This document shows, piece after piece, positions 27,656 to 36,416 of a stretch of 53,196 nt of DNA. The stretch is from Acidobacteriota bacterium (GTDB lineage Bacteria > Aquificota > Aquificia > Aquificales > Aquificaceae), in NCBI GenBank assembly GCA_003696155.1, contig RFFP01000033.1, forward strand, positions 1 through 53,196, written 5' to 3'. The stretch's first letter is position 1, and each line of letters begins with the position of its first letter. Below the pieces are notes generated by a model that did not search any database, was not told the DNA's origin, and saw only the letters and a list, made by a program, of their open reading frames with translations. The position numbers and the translations under genes are program-made.

Positions 27656-29112
27656 TTGGTGCCCGCGGGTGTATCTTCAAGGGCTATGCCCACATCTTTT
27701 AGTCCATCCCTTATGCGGTCTGCTATCTGGAATGCCTTCTCTTTCCTAGCCATATCCCTAACCTCTATGAGAAGCTCTACTAGTTTCTCATCTAAAACCT
27801 CACCCGCAGCCAGCTCCCTCTGAACTACCGTCTTTACCTCGCACTCAGGCTTGTAATCCTCAAGAAGACCGAACACACCTCTAAGGTTTTTAAGAAGGGA
27901 ATTTACCGCAGTTTCATAAGCGGAAAGCTCCTGCACCGATATCTTACCCTCCGAGTAGGCCCTGTTTTTTACCTTCCCAAGCTCGCTCACAAGGGAGTAG
28001 ACCTTGGCTAAGGCTTCGGGTGTGTTGAAGTCATCGCTAAGGGACTTGAAAAACTCCTCCTCAAACTCCTTTATCCTCTCAAAAAGGGGATGCGTTCCCT
28101 TCTCTTCATAGGTTGGCAACTTCTTGAGTAGTTCCAGCTCTTCCAGAGCGCTCAGGAGCCTCTCATAGGCCCTCTTCGTCTCCTCCATCTTCTCCCAGGA
28201 GAAATCAAGGGGACTTCTGTAGTGGGTAAAGAGTACTAAAAGCCTAAGAATATCTGGATGGTACTTAGTATAGACCTCCCTCAGTGTTACGTAGTTTCCA
28301 AGAGATTTGGACATCTTCTGACCACCCACGGTCACGAGGCCGTTGTGAACCCAATAGCGGGCAAAGGGCTTACCCGTTAGGGCTTCCGCCTGAGCTATTT
28401 CGTTCTCGTGGTGGGGAAACACCAGGTCAAGCCCACCGCCGTGTATGTCTATAACCTCTCCAAGGTGCTTAAAGACCATGGCAACACATTCGGTATGCCA
28501 TCCCGGACGCCCTGGTCCCCAGGGAGAGTCCCATGCAGGCTCTCCAGCCTTTGCCGACTTCCATAGAGCAAAGTCTAAAGGGTTTCTCTTTCTTTCGGAT
28601 GGCTCTATCCTTGCACCCACCTCGAGCTCCTCAACGTTTCTCTTAGAAAGCTTTCCATACTCTGGGAAGGATTCTACAGAAAAGTAAACATCTCCTCCCG
28701 ACTCATAAGCATAGCCTTTTTCAATGAGACCCCTTATAACCTCTATTATCTCCTGTATGTGCTCGGTGACCCTTGGCTCCACGTCCGCTGGCTTTACCCT
28801 TATGTTTTCCATATCTATGTAATAGCTGGCTATGTATCTGTTAGCTATGTTCATAAAATGGGCACACTCCTCCCTTGCTCTGTTTATTATCTTGTCGTCC
28901 ACATCGGTAAAGTTGCGCACAAACCTAACCCTATAACCCATATGCTCGAGGAACCTTCTAAAGACATCAAAAACTATAAGACTTCTACCATGACCCACGT
29001 GGGAATCGTCGTAAACGGTAACCCCGCAGGTGTATATGGTAACCCTTGGTGGGTCTATGGGAACAAACTCCTCCAATTTGCCAGAGAGAGTGTTGTAAAT
29101 ACGGAGGCTCAT
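27640..29112 (-). CDS. cysS: Cysteinyl-tRNA synthetase
   Basis: Class I aminoacyl-tRNA synthetase, 490 residues. The HIGH motif appears as HVGHGR (about 37-42) and KMSKS at about 267-271 ([11 protein letters not shown]). Zinc-binding residues include C29 (TCGVTVYD), C209 (HTECV) and the downstream [14 protein letters not shown] with His and Glu. A 41-codon ORF precedes it on the same strand by 9 bp. Its last bases overlap folD. Confidence 0.96.
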   Translation of the reverse strand: MSLRIYNTLSGKLEEFVPIDPPRVTIYTCGVTVYDDSHVGHGRSLIVFDVFRRFLEHMGYRVRFVRNFTDVDDKIINRAREECAHFMNIANRYIASYYIDMENIRVKPADVEPRVTEHIQEIIEVIRGLIEKGYAYESGGDVYFSVESFPEYGKLSKRNVEELEVGARIEPSERKRNPLDFALWKSAKAGEPAWDSPWGPGRPGWHTECVAMVFKHLGEVIDIHGGGLDLVFPHHENEIAQAEALTGKPFARYWVHNGLVTVGGQKMSKSLGNYVTLREVYTKYHPDILRLLVLFTHYRSPLDFSWEKMEETKRAYERLLSALEELELLKKLPTYEEKGTHPLFERIKEFEEEFFKSLSDDFNTPEALAKVYSLVSELGKVKNRAYSEGKISVQELSAYETAVNSLLKNLRGVFGLLEDYKPECEVKTVVQRELAAGEVLDEKLVELLIEVRDMARKEKAFQIADRIRDGLKDVGIALEDTPAGTKWKRF

Positions 29113-29121
29113 AAGGTAATT

Positions 29122-29247
29122 TTAACCTAAAAAGGACTTTTCCAGGAGCTCTCTTATCTTATTGAAGAAAACCGCCTTCTGGAGGTCCTGCTCAGAAACC
29201 TCCCTTTGAAGCTCCCTTTTAAGACCCTCATGATTAAATTCCGCCAT
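29122..29247 (-). CDS. Small 41-residue protein upstream of cysS
   Basis: ORF of 41 codons, ATG to TAA, ending 9 bp before cysS. It reads MAEFNHEGLKRELQREVSEQ and continues as a charged amphipathic helix with VFFNKIRELLEKSF. Codon use looks like the neighbouring genes, and GAGG lies about seven bases upstream. I do not recognise a family. It sits head to head with accD, so its own promoter would overlap the accD control region. It could be a chance ORF. Confidence 0.45.
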   Translation of the reverse strand: MAEFNHEGLKRELQREVSEQDLQKAVFFNKIRELLEKSFLG

Positions 29248-29274
29248 GCCTCTACCTCACGACTTGACTGTTCT

Positions 29275-29292
29275 ATGCATAATATTATGCAT
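29275..29292. promoter_or_regulatory. 18-bp perfect palindrome over the accD start
   Basis: ATGCATAATATTATGCAT is its own reverse complement and ends in the first two bases of the accD start codon (29291). It covers a -10-like CATAAT (29278-29283) seven bases before that ATG. A dimeric repressor bound here would block accD initiation. No known lipid regulator can be named from the sequence. Confidence 0.4.
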
Positions 29293-30127
29293 GGGTTTTT
29301 TAGACCGCTTCAGAAGGAAGGAAGAAAAGGAAGTTCTCTGGACAAAGTGCGAAAGCTGTAAATCCATACTGTACATACCTGAGCTAAGGGCCAATCTTAA
29401 CGTATGTCCCAAATGTCAGCAGCACTTTCCCATATCTGCAAGGGAGAGACTGCAAACCTTACTGGAGGAGGGCTATCAGCTCCTCTTTGAAAAGGTACTT
29501 CCTACGGACCCTCTTAACTTTAAGGATACCAAAGTATACAAGGACAGATTAAAACAGGCACAGGAGCAGACGGGTATAACGGAAGCTTTAGTGGTGGCAG
29601 AAGGCTACATACAAGACCAGAAGGTCCTTCTTGCGGTCATGGACTTTAACTTCATAGGTGGCAGCATGGGCTCCGTAGTTGGCGAGAGGTTTTACAGAGC
29701 TTGTAGGTACGCATCGGAAAAAGACCATCCCCTTGTGGCAGTTGTAACCTCCGGCGGTGCGAGGATGCAGGAGGGTATACTATCTCTGATGCAGATGGCA
29801 AAGACCTCCATAGGTGTGGGCTTTCTCAAGGAGAGGGGCATACCCTATATAAGCGTGCTCACAGACCCAACGATGGGTGGCGTTTCCGCCAGCTTTGCCT
29901 TCTTAGGAGACATAATAATAGCGGAGCCAAGGGCTTTGATAGGTTTTGCCGGTCCTAGGGTCATAGAGCAGACCATAAAGCAACAGCTACCCGAAGGCTT
30001 TCAGAAGTCCGAGTTCCTACTGGAAAAGGGTATGATAGACATGGTGGTCCACCGCAAGGACCTAAAGGAAACCCTTTACAAACTTATAAGGATGACAACT
30101 TACTGGAGAAAGCATGTGGAGGTTTGA
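29291..30127 (+). CDS. accD: Acetyl-CoA carboxylase carboxyltransferase beta subunit
   Basis: Transfers the carboxyl group from biotin to acetyl-CoA, with AccA. The zinc ribbon CESCKS and CPKCQQHF lies near 19-45, and the oxyanion-hole loops SGGARMQEG and TMGGVSASFA follow near 154 and 194. The frame is open upstream to 29246, but ATG 29291 (MGFLDRFRRK) matches family N-termini and gives 278 residues. An 18-bp palindrome overlaps this start. The 3' end overlaps scpA by 14 bp. Confidence 0.95.
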   Translation: MGFLDRFRRKEEKEVLWTKCESCKSILYIPELRANLNVCPKCQQHFPISARERLQTLLEEGYQLLFEKVLPTDPLNFKDTKVYKDRLKQAQEQTGITEALVVAEGYIQDQKVLLAVMDFNFIGGSMGSVVGERFYRACRYASEKDHPLVAVVTSGGARMQEGILSLMQMAKTSIGVGFLKERGIPYISVLTDPTMGGVSASFAFLGDIIIAEPRALIGFAGPRVIEQTIKQQLPEGFQKSEFLLEKGMIDMVVHRKDLKETLYKLIRMTTYWRKHVEV

Positions 30128-30710
30128 GGAAGAGCACCCCTTTGCCCTTGCCTATAGGTTGGTAGAGGAGGGAAAGCTTGACCCTTGGGACGTGGACATA
30201 TCTGCCCTAGCGAGGGCATACCTTGAAGAAATAAAGAGGAGTGAGCTCCTTGACCTAAGGGTGCCCGCAAGGGCTGTACTTGCTGCCTCCTTTCTACTCA
30301 AAAAACAGGTGGATATCATCTTTCCGACGCCTAAGGTTAAAAAGGAGAGAAAGAAGCTTAGTCTTAAGGAAATAGTGGAAGAGTTCGAAAGCCAAGAGCA
30401 TGAGGTAAAGCAGGAGGTTATAGAAAAGATAGAGAAAGTAAAGAGGGTTCTTAAAAGTGTGCATGTAAGCAGAGAAAGGAGACCTCAAAGGAGAAGACGC
30501 TTTCCCATACACGTGTCAAAGTTTGAGGATGCTCTAAAAGAGCTAAAGGAGCTTCTAAAAGAAAAGGGTATGACTTTCTCTCTTTGGGAGCTGGTGCTTA
30601 ACAAAAATCCAGTTCCTTACCTCATGGCACTGCTCGTTTTGTATCAGGAAGGGCTCGTGGAGCTCTATCAAGATAAACCCTGTGGAGAGTTAAGAGTGGA
30701 GGTGCTGTAA
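30114..30710 (+). CDS. scpA: Segregation and condensation protein A
   Basis: Kleisin-type subunit of the SMC-ScpAB condensin. The N-terminal kleisin motif is PFALAYRLVEEGKLDPWDVDI (residues 8-28; LDPWDVDI is the conserved core), with AASFLLKKQV near 62 and the C-terminal winged-helix segment MTFSLWELV. The 198-residue protein is shorter than the usual 230-270 because the middle linker is compact and basic (RRPQRRRR). It overlaps accD by 14 bp and hisIE by 1 bp (TAATG). Confidence 0.85.
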   Translation: MWRFEEEHPFALAYRLVEEGKLDPWDVDISALARAYLEEIKRSELLDLRVPARAVLAASFLLKKQVDIIFPTPKVKKERKKLSLKEIVEEFESQEHEVKQEVIEKIEKVKRVLKSVHVSRERRPQRRRRFPIHVSKFEDALKELKELLKEKGMTFSLWELVLNKNPVPYLMALLVLYQEGLVELYQDKPCGELRVEVL

Positions 30711-31339
30711 TGCTACGGCTTAGATACAATGAGGATGGTCTCATACCGGTCATAGCTCAAGATTGGCGCACTGGTGAGATAAGGATGTTTGCATGGGCAA
30801 ATGAAGAAGCCATAAGAAAGACCATAGAAACTGGCTACGCTCACTACTATTCAAGGTCAAGAGGGGAGATATGGAAAAAGGGTGAAACCTCTGGAGAGCT
30901 CCAGAGGGTCCTTGAGGTAAGGGTGGACTGCGATGAGGATGCTCTGCTATATATAGTAATGCAAGAGGAAAACAGAGCATGCCACACGGGAAGGAGAAAC
31001 TGCTTCTTTAGAGACTTAGAGGGGCAGGAGGCAGAGAGGGTCCTGCCCTTTGAAACCTTGCAGAGGCTCCAAGAGACTATAGAGGAAAGGCTCAGAGAGA
31101 AACCAGAAGGTTCTTACACTGTCAAACTCTACATGGAGGGTGAAGACCGCATATTACAGAAGTTCGGCGAGGAAGCCATAGAGGCCCTCCTTGCCATGAA
31201 AAAAGACAACAGAGAAGAGATTAAGGCCGAAGTGTCCGACATGCTTTACCATCTTCTTCTCATGCTAACCCTTAGAGGCTTGGGTGTGGAGGAGGTCCTT
31301 TCCGAGCTTGCACGGAGGCTGGTCAAACCTCGTAGATGA
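30710..31339 (+). CDS. hisIE: Phosphoribosyl-AMP cyclohydrolase / phosphoribosyl-ATP pyrophosphatase
   Basis: Bifunctional histidine enzyme catalysing steps 2 and 3. The HisI part has FAWANEEAI, WKKGETSG, DCDEDALL and CHTGRRNCF with metal-binding Cys and His. The HisE part (from about residue 118) has YTVKLYMEGEDRILQKFGEEAIEAL in pieces such as LQKFGEEAIEAL, then DMLYHLLLML. The 209-residue length is normal for the fusion. It overlaps the convergent TPR gene by 17 bp. Confidence 0.95.
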   Translation: MLRLRYNEDGLIPVIAQDWRTGEIRMFAWANEEAIRKTIETGYAHYYSRSRGEIWKKGETSGELQRVLEVRVDCDEDALLYIVMQEENRACHTGRRNCFFRDLEGQEAERVLPFETLQRLQETIEERLREKPEGSYTVKLYMEGEDRILQKFGEEAIEALLAMKKDNREEIKAEVSDMLYHLLLMLTLRGLGVEEVLSELARRLVKPRR

Positions 31340-31562
31340 TGTCAAGGAGCTCCTTTGCCTTCTCTGGAGATAGCTCCTTTAGCCTCTTGTATACCTCCCT
31401 AGCCTTGGAGGTGTTGCCCATCCTTGAATAGGCTACACCCAGTTTAAAAAGAAGCTCCGCATCGTCTGGTCTGCTCTCCAGCTCCCTATGCACATCTTCT
31501 ATAAACTTCTCAAGGAGTCCTTCGCCCATTTTACTGAACAAGCCCCTGTAATTCTTATCCAT
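31323..31562 (-). CDS. Small TPR protein
   Basis: A 79-residue protein with about one and a half tetratricopeptide repeats: DAELLFKLGVAYSRMGNTSKAREVY (residues about 34-58, core LFKLGVAYSRMGN) followed by ELSPEKAKELL. It is likely a small protein-protein interaction adaptor; no specific partner is indicated. It follows the hypothetical gene at 31568 on the same strand after 5 bp and overlaps the convergent hisIE. Confidence 0.7.
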   Translation of the reverse strand: MDKNYRGLFSKMGEGLLEKFIEDVHRELESRPDDAELLFKLGVAYSRMGNTSKAREVYKRLKELSPEKAKELLDIIYEV

Positions 31563-31567
31563 GGCCC

Positions 31568-32071
31568 TTAGACTCCGTAAAATCTGTATTTAAGTTCCTT
31601 AATTCTTTTTAGGTTTTCCAGCAGGACATCCTCTATGGTTGAGCTATAAGAGACCACCACTAAGTCAAATCCAAAACCTCCTTCCTCAAGTATGCGTCTT
31701 GATTCTATCAGGAACTCTTTCAGCACGTGGTCCAGCTCTATTTCAAAGGGGGCACCTAAGAAGTGATGGCTTATGCCAAGGAAGCTCCCAGGCTTTACCC
31801 TTACCATTAGCCTTATGGGATTGAGGCTTTCTATGAGCCTCTCCCTTTCTGTCGCATACTGAAGACCAAACATTAGCATGGCATCGGTTATAAGATGGTA
31901 GGAAGATAGGGAGACGAACTGCCTAAAACCTGTTTCTTTAAAGTCAAGCTTCAGATTGTCCTTACATGTCTCCACCCAATGGGGATGGGGATTTTCAACA
32001 AGCCAGAATATCTTTTCTGGATAGAAATTGTCTCTCTCTTGCACTCCCCATATCATGGTGGCGAGGGGCAT
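31568..32071 (-). CDS. Uncharacterised 167-residue protein
   Basis: I do not recognise this family. It is a soluble protein without signal peptide or membrane helix, with ENPHPHWVETC near 27-37 and SYSSTIEDVLLENLKR near the C-terminus. The ATG has no Shine-Dalgarno but lies seven bases after a -10-like TATATT on the minus strand (32079-32084), so it may be leaderless. It is divergent from glcD and followed by the TPR gene, suggesting a two-gene operon. Confidence 0.65.
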   Translation of the reverse strand: MPLATMIWGVQERDNFYPEKIFWLVENPHPHWVETCKDNLKLDFKETGFRQFVSLSSYHLITDAMLMFGLQYATERERLIESLNPIRLMVRVKPGSFLGISHHFLGAPFEIELDHVLKEFLIESRRILEEGGFGFDLVVVSYSSTIEDVLLENLKRIKELKYRFYGV

Positions 32072-32136
32072 CTTTTTAAATATAGGCTATGTTAAAGGTC
32101 ATTGCTATTTTTGAGTACATGCGTAAAATACTTGCT

Positions 32137-33531
32137 ATGATTGGTATATTGAAAAAGAAACCAGTGGATAAACTACTTGAGGCTTTAGGAAAGGAGAAGG
32201 TAAACACCTCCATAGTAGAGAGAAAACTTTACTCTTACGATGCTACACCTATACCCATAGATAGGGCTGTACCCTCTGCCGTGGTATTTCCTGAAAACCA
32301 TGATGATGTGGTAAAGCTTGTAAGGATTTGCTATCAGGAAGGTATTCCCATGTTCCCAAGGGGGGCGGGCTCGGGGCTCACGGGTGGTGCGGTGCCAACC
32401 AAAGAAAACGGCGTGGTTGTTTCCTTCGAGCGGATGAACCGCTTTAAAGTGGATGAGAACAACACCACCGCTGAAGTAGAGCCGGGCGTTATAACTGCTC
32501 AGTTCCAGGAGCATGTGGAAAAGCTTGGCCTCTTCTACCCACCAGACCCTTCATCTTTTAAGTACTCGACCATAGGTGGTAACATAGCGGAGAACGCTGG
32601 GGGTCCAAGGTGTCTCAAGTACGGCGTTACCCGTGAGTACGTGCTCGGGCTTACAGTGGTTGTAAAGGACGGTGATGTGTTAAAGCTTGGAAATCCTGTT
32701 ATAAAGGATGTGGCGGGATACGACCTTACCAAGCTCTTTGTAGGCTCTGAGGGCACCCTCGGGCTCATAACCTCTTCAAACCTCAAGCTCATCCCAAAGC
32801 CAAAGGCGAGGGCAACCGCCTTAGCCCTTTTTGAGAACCTTGAGCATGTTGGTAGGGCTGTGACCAAGATTATGACCTCCGGTATATTCCCATCTGCCTT
32901 GGAGTTTATGGACAGGGATGCCATAAAGGCGGTAGAGGATTTCAAGCCCGTGGGCTTACCGAGAGATGTGGAGGCTTTACTGCTTATAGAGGTGGATGGC
33001 TCACCCCAGAGCGTGCGCGAGGATATAAACCAGATAAAGGGGCTTTTAGAACCCATGGGAATAAGGGTAAAGACTGCAGAAAGCAAAAAAGAGGAGGAAA
33101 GGCTCTGGATGGCGAGGAAAAGCCTGGGTCCAGCCCTTGGAAACCTCAAAAGCGGTAAGATAAACGAGGACATAGTCTTTCCAAGGATATACCTCTCGGA
33201 AGCCATACCAAAGCTAAGACAGATAGCTGAAAAGTACCACCTTCTTATGGTAATTTTCGGACATATAGGGGATGGAAACCTACACGTGAACCTGCTGTAT
33301 GACAAGCAAAACCGTGAAGAAGAAGAAAAAGCCGAAAGGGCTGTGGATGAGGTTTTTGAGCTTGCCCTAAGCTATCACGGCTCCATAACGGGAGAGCATG
33401 GGGTAGGTCTTACGAAGAAGAAGTTTTTAAAGTGGCAGTTTGGAGATATAGGCTATGAGCTCCTAAAGGGTATAAAGCTCCTCTTTGACCCTAAGAACCT
33501 GTTTAATCCAGGAAAGATGGTAGAAGTTTAA
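32137..33531 (+). CDS. glcD: FAD-linked oxidase, GlcD/lactate dehydrogenase type
   Basis: FAD-binding (PCMH-type) oxidase oxidising glycolate or D-lactate-like 2-hydroxy acids. It has the FAD motif PRGAGSGLTGGAVP (about 79-92), GGNIAENAGGPRC (about 147-159) and the C-terminal HIGDGNLHVN and GSITGEHGVGL metal-binding signatures. The frame is open to 32089; I chose ATG 32137 because it follows TAAAAT by seven bases and the first 16 codons look non-conserved. glcE and glcF are not adjacent, so its electron acceptor is not evident. Confidence 0.88.
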   Translation: MIGILKKKPVDKLLEALGKEKVNTSIVERKLYSYDATPIPIDRAVPSAVVFPENHDDVVKLVRICYQEGIPMFPRGAGSGLTGGAVPTKENGVVVSFERMNRFKVDENNTTAEVEPGVITAQFQEHVEKLGLFYPPDPSSFKYSTIGGNIAENAGGPRCLKYGVTREYVLGLTVVVKDGDVLKLGNPVIKDVAGYDLTKLFVGSEGTLGLITSSNLKLIPKPKARATALALFENLEHVGRAVTKIMTSGIFPSALEFMDRDAIKAVEDFKPVGLPRDVEALLLIEVDGSPQSVREDINQIKGLLEPMGIRVKTAESKKEEERLWMARKSLGPALGNLKSGKINEDIVFPRIYLSEAIPKLRQIAEKYHLLMVIFGHIGDGNLHVNLLYDKQNREEEEKAERAVDEVFELALSYHGSITGEHGVGLTKKKFLKWQFGDIGYELLKGIKLLFDPKNLFNPGKMVEV

Positions 33532-33907
33532 GGGCTCTTTCAAATATCTCCTTGTCCCCCTTGTATTTGAGCATAATCTTTGCCTCTTCTAAAGAGAAAA
33601 AGCCTGCTTCCTGCACCTCCCAAGAGGGTCTTGGCTCACCCTCAACATACTCCATAAGGTAGTAGATAACTCTCTTTTTTATCTTCTGCTTTTCCCTCAT
33701 GTACCAGTATGTTATATCACCTATCTCGGAAAGCACCCTTCCCCTTATACCCGTTTCCTCCCACACCTCCCTCAGGGCCGTCTCCTTTGGCTCTTCCCCC
33801 TCCTCTACCAAGCCCTTAGGTAAGGTCCATACCCCAGAGGGGTTTTTTATAAGCAGAACCTTACCATCTTTAAAAAGCACACCACCTGCGGAAAACTCCT
33901 CTATCAC
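33503..33907 (-). CDS. Nudix hydrolase, Ap4A hydrolase-like
   Basis: A 134-residue Nudix protein. The Nudix box is GLVEEGEEPKETALREVWEETGI, with its core REVWEE near 51-56, preceded by WTLPKG. The size and composition match bacterial/archaeal diadenosine tetraphosphate hydrolases such as that of Aquifex, which remove signalling or toxic Ap4A; the substrate is inferred. It is convergent with glcD (29-bp overlap) and its start overlaps flgA by 4 bp. Confidence 0.85.
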   Translation of the reverse strand: MIEEFSAGGVLFKDGKVLLIKNPSGVWTLPKGLVEEGEEPKETALREVWEETGIRGRVLSEIGDITYWYMREKQKIKKRVIYYLMEYVEGEPRPSWEVQEAGFFSLEEAKIMLKYKGDKEIFERALKLLPSFLD

Positions 33908-34536
33908 CTCAGAACCTCTACAAGACCTTTGGATACAACCCTTCCCCTCAATATCCTATCCCCTCTCTTTACGCTTACCAGCTCGCCCATACGTCCAGAG
34001 TCCATGGCTATGCCATCAAACCTTATCTCTATGTATTCCCTTCTGTATATGACTTCCACTTTTTCACCAGCACTTACCAAGGGTAGCTCCTTAAGGTAAG
34101 ACTTCCTGAGAACCGTCCCCTTAGGTATAAAGGTGCTGGCTACGTAGTTTTTAAAGTCTTCAGGGCTCAGCCTTAGGTCCGAAGGTACAGTCTTTGCAAG
34201 CCTTTCCTCCTCTTCAAACATGCTTATATCTACGGTACTACCTTTGGGGATATCTCGGAGGGCTATGTACACCTTATAGCTCCATAGAGCATCTATTACA
34301 GCTTGAAACCTTCTCTCCCCTGTGTACACGTAAGCCACAGCCCTAGCCTTACCGTGCTCCATATCCAGCTCTATCCTCTGAATCTCCTTCAGGGACTTAG
34401 GACCCAGGAACCTTACGCCTTGAACCCTTACCCCATTACCAAAACGTGTGTATATCTTCTCCTCTATAGCCTTCTCTACGCTTACATGAGCAAAACAAAG
34501 GCCAAGTGCTACGAGTATTAAGCTAAGCGGGAACAT
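33904..34536 (-). CDS. flgA: Flagellar P-ring assembly protein FlgA
   Basis: Periplasmic chaperone for P-ring assembly, 210 residues. An N-terminal signal peptide (MFPLSLILVALGLCFAHV) is followed by the FlgA/SAF domain: ALRDIPKGSTVDISMFEEEE near 100 and FIPKGTVLRKSYL near 136. The end (GELVSVKRGDRILRGRVVSKG) is the usual FlgA C-terminus. It indicates a motile organism, yet no other flagellar gene is in the window. It overlaps frdB by 14 bp. Confidence 0.88.
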   Translation of the reverse strand: MFPLSLILVALGLCFAHVSVEKAIEEKIYTRFGNGVRVQGVRFLGPKSLKEIQRIELDMEHGKARAVAYVYTGERRFQAVIDALWSYKVYIALRDIPKGSTVDISMFEEEERLAKTVPSDLRLSPEDFKNYVASTFIPKGTVLRKSYLKELPLVSAGEKVEVIYRREYIEIRFDGIAMDSGRMGELVSVKRGDRILRGRVVSKGLVEVLR

Positions 34537-35206
34537 GCATAATGTGCATAAGCTCCCTTATAAGGGTTGCGGGCTGGACCTCTTTTGGGCATACGTTGTT
34601 GCACTTGTTACAGGAAAGACAGTGATACAAGTTCCCCTCCTTTACAGCCTGTATGGACCTGAGCTCCTTCCTATCCTCCCTTGGGTCGCTGTAAAACCTG
34701 TAGAACTTGGCAAAGAAAAGGGGTCCGGCGTACCTTTCCTCGAGCACCTGAGGACAGTAGGACTGACAGGCAAAGCAAAGTATGCAGTCTGCAGACCCTT
34801 CAATCTTTGAGCTTATATAAGGCGGGATGCGCGGGTCACCCTGGAACTCCTTAATCCAAAGCTGTAATCTTTTCATCCTATCTATGGCCCTTTCATGGTC
34901 CACCACAAGGTCCTTTATGACCTCAAAGTTCTTGAGCGGTTCTACAACAAGCTCTTCACCAAAAAGGACGTAAGGTAAGACCTGCTCCTTGCATGCAAGC
35001 TTGGGGAAGCCGTTCACCATGACCGCACATGTTCCACAGATACCTGCCCTACAGAAATGTCTAAAGGCAAGGCTTTGGTCTGTATCCTCTTTTATCTTCT
35101 GAAGGGCGCTTAGAAGGGTCATACCCTCCTGATAAGGCACTTCAAAGCTCTGATAGTAAGCATCTAAATCCTTTTCCTGTCTTTTTATTCTAAGTTTTAG
35201 AACCAT
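34523..35206 (-). CDS. frdB: Fumarate reductase/succinate dehydrogenase iron-sulfur subunit
   Basis: Electron-transfer subunit with three clusters: [2Fe-2S] CRAGICGTC plus a later Cys (about 52-72), and CILCFACQSYCP (about 139-150) and CLSCNKCNNVCP (about 194-205) for the [4Fe-4S] and [3Fe-4S] clusters. The middle group has a fourth Cys, so cluster identities are uncertain. The 227-residue length is normal. In Aquificales this enzyme runs as fumarate reductase in the reductive TCA cycle, which is known for the group; the A and membrane subunits lie elsewhere. Confidence 0.88.
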   Translation of the reverse strand: MVLKLRIKRQEKDLDAYYQSFEVPYQEGMTLLSALQKIKEDTDQSLAFRHFCRAGICGTCAVMVNGFPKLACKEQVLPYVLFGEELVVEPLKNFEVIKDLVVDHERAIDRMKRLQLWIKEFQGDPRIPPYISSKIEGSADCILCFACQSYCPQVLEERYAGPLFFAKFYRFYSDPREDRKELRSIQAVKEGNLYHCLSCNKCNNVCPKEVQPATLIRELMHIMHVPA

Positions 35207-35231
35207 GGCTAAATAATGTATGCTATTTTAC

Positions 35232-36416
35232 ATGCTAATCAAGAGCTTTGAAAGTAGGGAAGCCTTTTATAAGTTTCTTAAGGAGAGAATAGGTGTATTC
35301 TTCAAAGAGGCTTACGATAGGTCCTCTGAGGGTCTTTTTTATGTTTTTTACATAAAGGGGGAAGGTTTAAAACCTGAGGTCGTTCTTCCAATGGCAAGGA
35401 GTTCCTGTCTCCATGCCTTCTACGTCGAGGGTAAATACGTCCTGTGCGGTAGCGAGTCCAATATAAAAAACTTCTCCTCCCTTTTGGTAAGGGAGAACAA
35501 GACTTTAGCTATGGAAATACTTAAACATATTCAGGGCTATCGCAAGAGGTCTTTTAAACTTCAGTACAACTACAAGATACTTCCCTTAGGCATAAAGACG
35601 GCCATAATGGGTGTGCTCAACCTTACCCCCGACTCCTTCTCCGATGGTGGACTTTATCTAGAACCTTCCAAGGCTGTAAGCAAGGCTGTAAAAATGGTGG
35701 AAGAGGGGGCGGACATAATAGACATAGGAGGCGAGTCTACACGCCCGGGATCTAAAAGGATAAGTGCGGAGGAGGAGCTAAGAAGGGTTTTGTCCGTTTT
35801 GAAGGAGATAAGAAGGGAGCTTCCAAAGGTTTGGATATCCATAGATACCTACAAAGCACAGGTGGCAAAGGCTTGCCTAGAGGAGGGGGCGGACATCATA
35901 AACGACATAAGCGGGGGAACCTTTGACGGAGATATGTTTAACGTGGTGAGCCAGTATGGATGCCCTTACGTACTGAACCACATAAAGGGAAGACCCGAAA
36001 CCTGGAAAGAGGAGCCGCCCCTTTATGAGGATGTCATGGAGGAGATCATAAGCTGGATGAGAAGTAGAATTGGGGAGCTGAGAAGTAAGGGTTTTAGTGG
36101 TGAAATAATCCTTGACCCGGGCATCGGCTTTGGGAAGCTCCCCGAGCATAACGTAGAGATACTCAAGAGGTTCAGGGAACTGAATATATTCGGAGCGCCT
36201 CTCATGGTTGGCGTATCCAGAAAATCCTTTATAGGGCTTATACTTGAGGGTCTTATAAAGAAGAAGACGGAGCCCCACGAAAGGCTCTTTGGAAGCCTGG
36301 GGGCCCTCGCGCCGGCGGTCTTAGGCGGTGCAAACATAGTAAGGGTGCACGATGTAGCTCAAACAAGGGAGTTTTTAGCCCTTTTGGATTCGGTGAGAAC
36401 CTATGGTGAATTTTGA
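35232..36416 (+). CDS. folP: Dihydropteroate synthase with N-terminal extension
   Basis: Joins p-aminobenzoate to dihydropterin pyrophosphate in folate synthesis. The DHPS barrel starts IMGVLNLTPDSFSDGG (about 124-139) and has DIIDIGGESTRPGS, ISIDTYKAQVA and DPGIGFGK. Before it lies an extension of about 120 residues with no recognisable domain, making 394 residues against the usual 270-290. The ATG at 35220 is an alternative; 35232 follows a -10-like TATGCT by seven bases. It overlaps cdaA by 14 bp. Confidence 0.9.
   Translation: MLIKSFESREAFYKFLKERIGVFFKEAYDRSSEGLFYVFYIKGEGLKPEVVLPMARSSCLHAFYVEGKYVLCGSESNIKNFSSLLVRENKTLAMEILKHIQGYRKRSFKLQYNYKILPLGIKTAIMGVLNLTPDSFSDGGLYLEPSKAVSKAVKMVEEGADIIDIGGESTRPGSKRISAEEELRRVLSVLKEIRRELPKVWISIDTYKAQVAKACLEEGADIINDISGGTFDGDMFNVVSQYGCPYVLNHIKGRPETWKEEPPLYEDVMEEIISWMRSRIGELRSKGFSGEIILDPGIGFGKLPEHNVEILKRFRELNIFGAPLMVGVSRKSFIGLILEGLIKKKTEPHERLFGSLGALAPAVLGGANIVRVHDVAQTREFLALLDSVRTYGEF

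Noticed and set aside
32535-33305. Long minus-strand open frame inside glcD (about 256 codons)
   Set aside because: It is antisense to a fully conserved FAD oxidase, with low-complexity Ser/Pro-rich translation typical of shadow frames in this codon usage.
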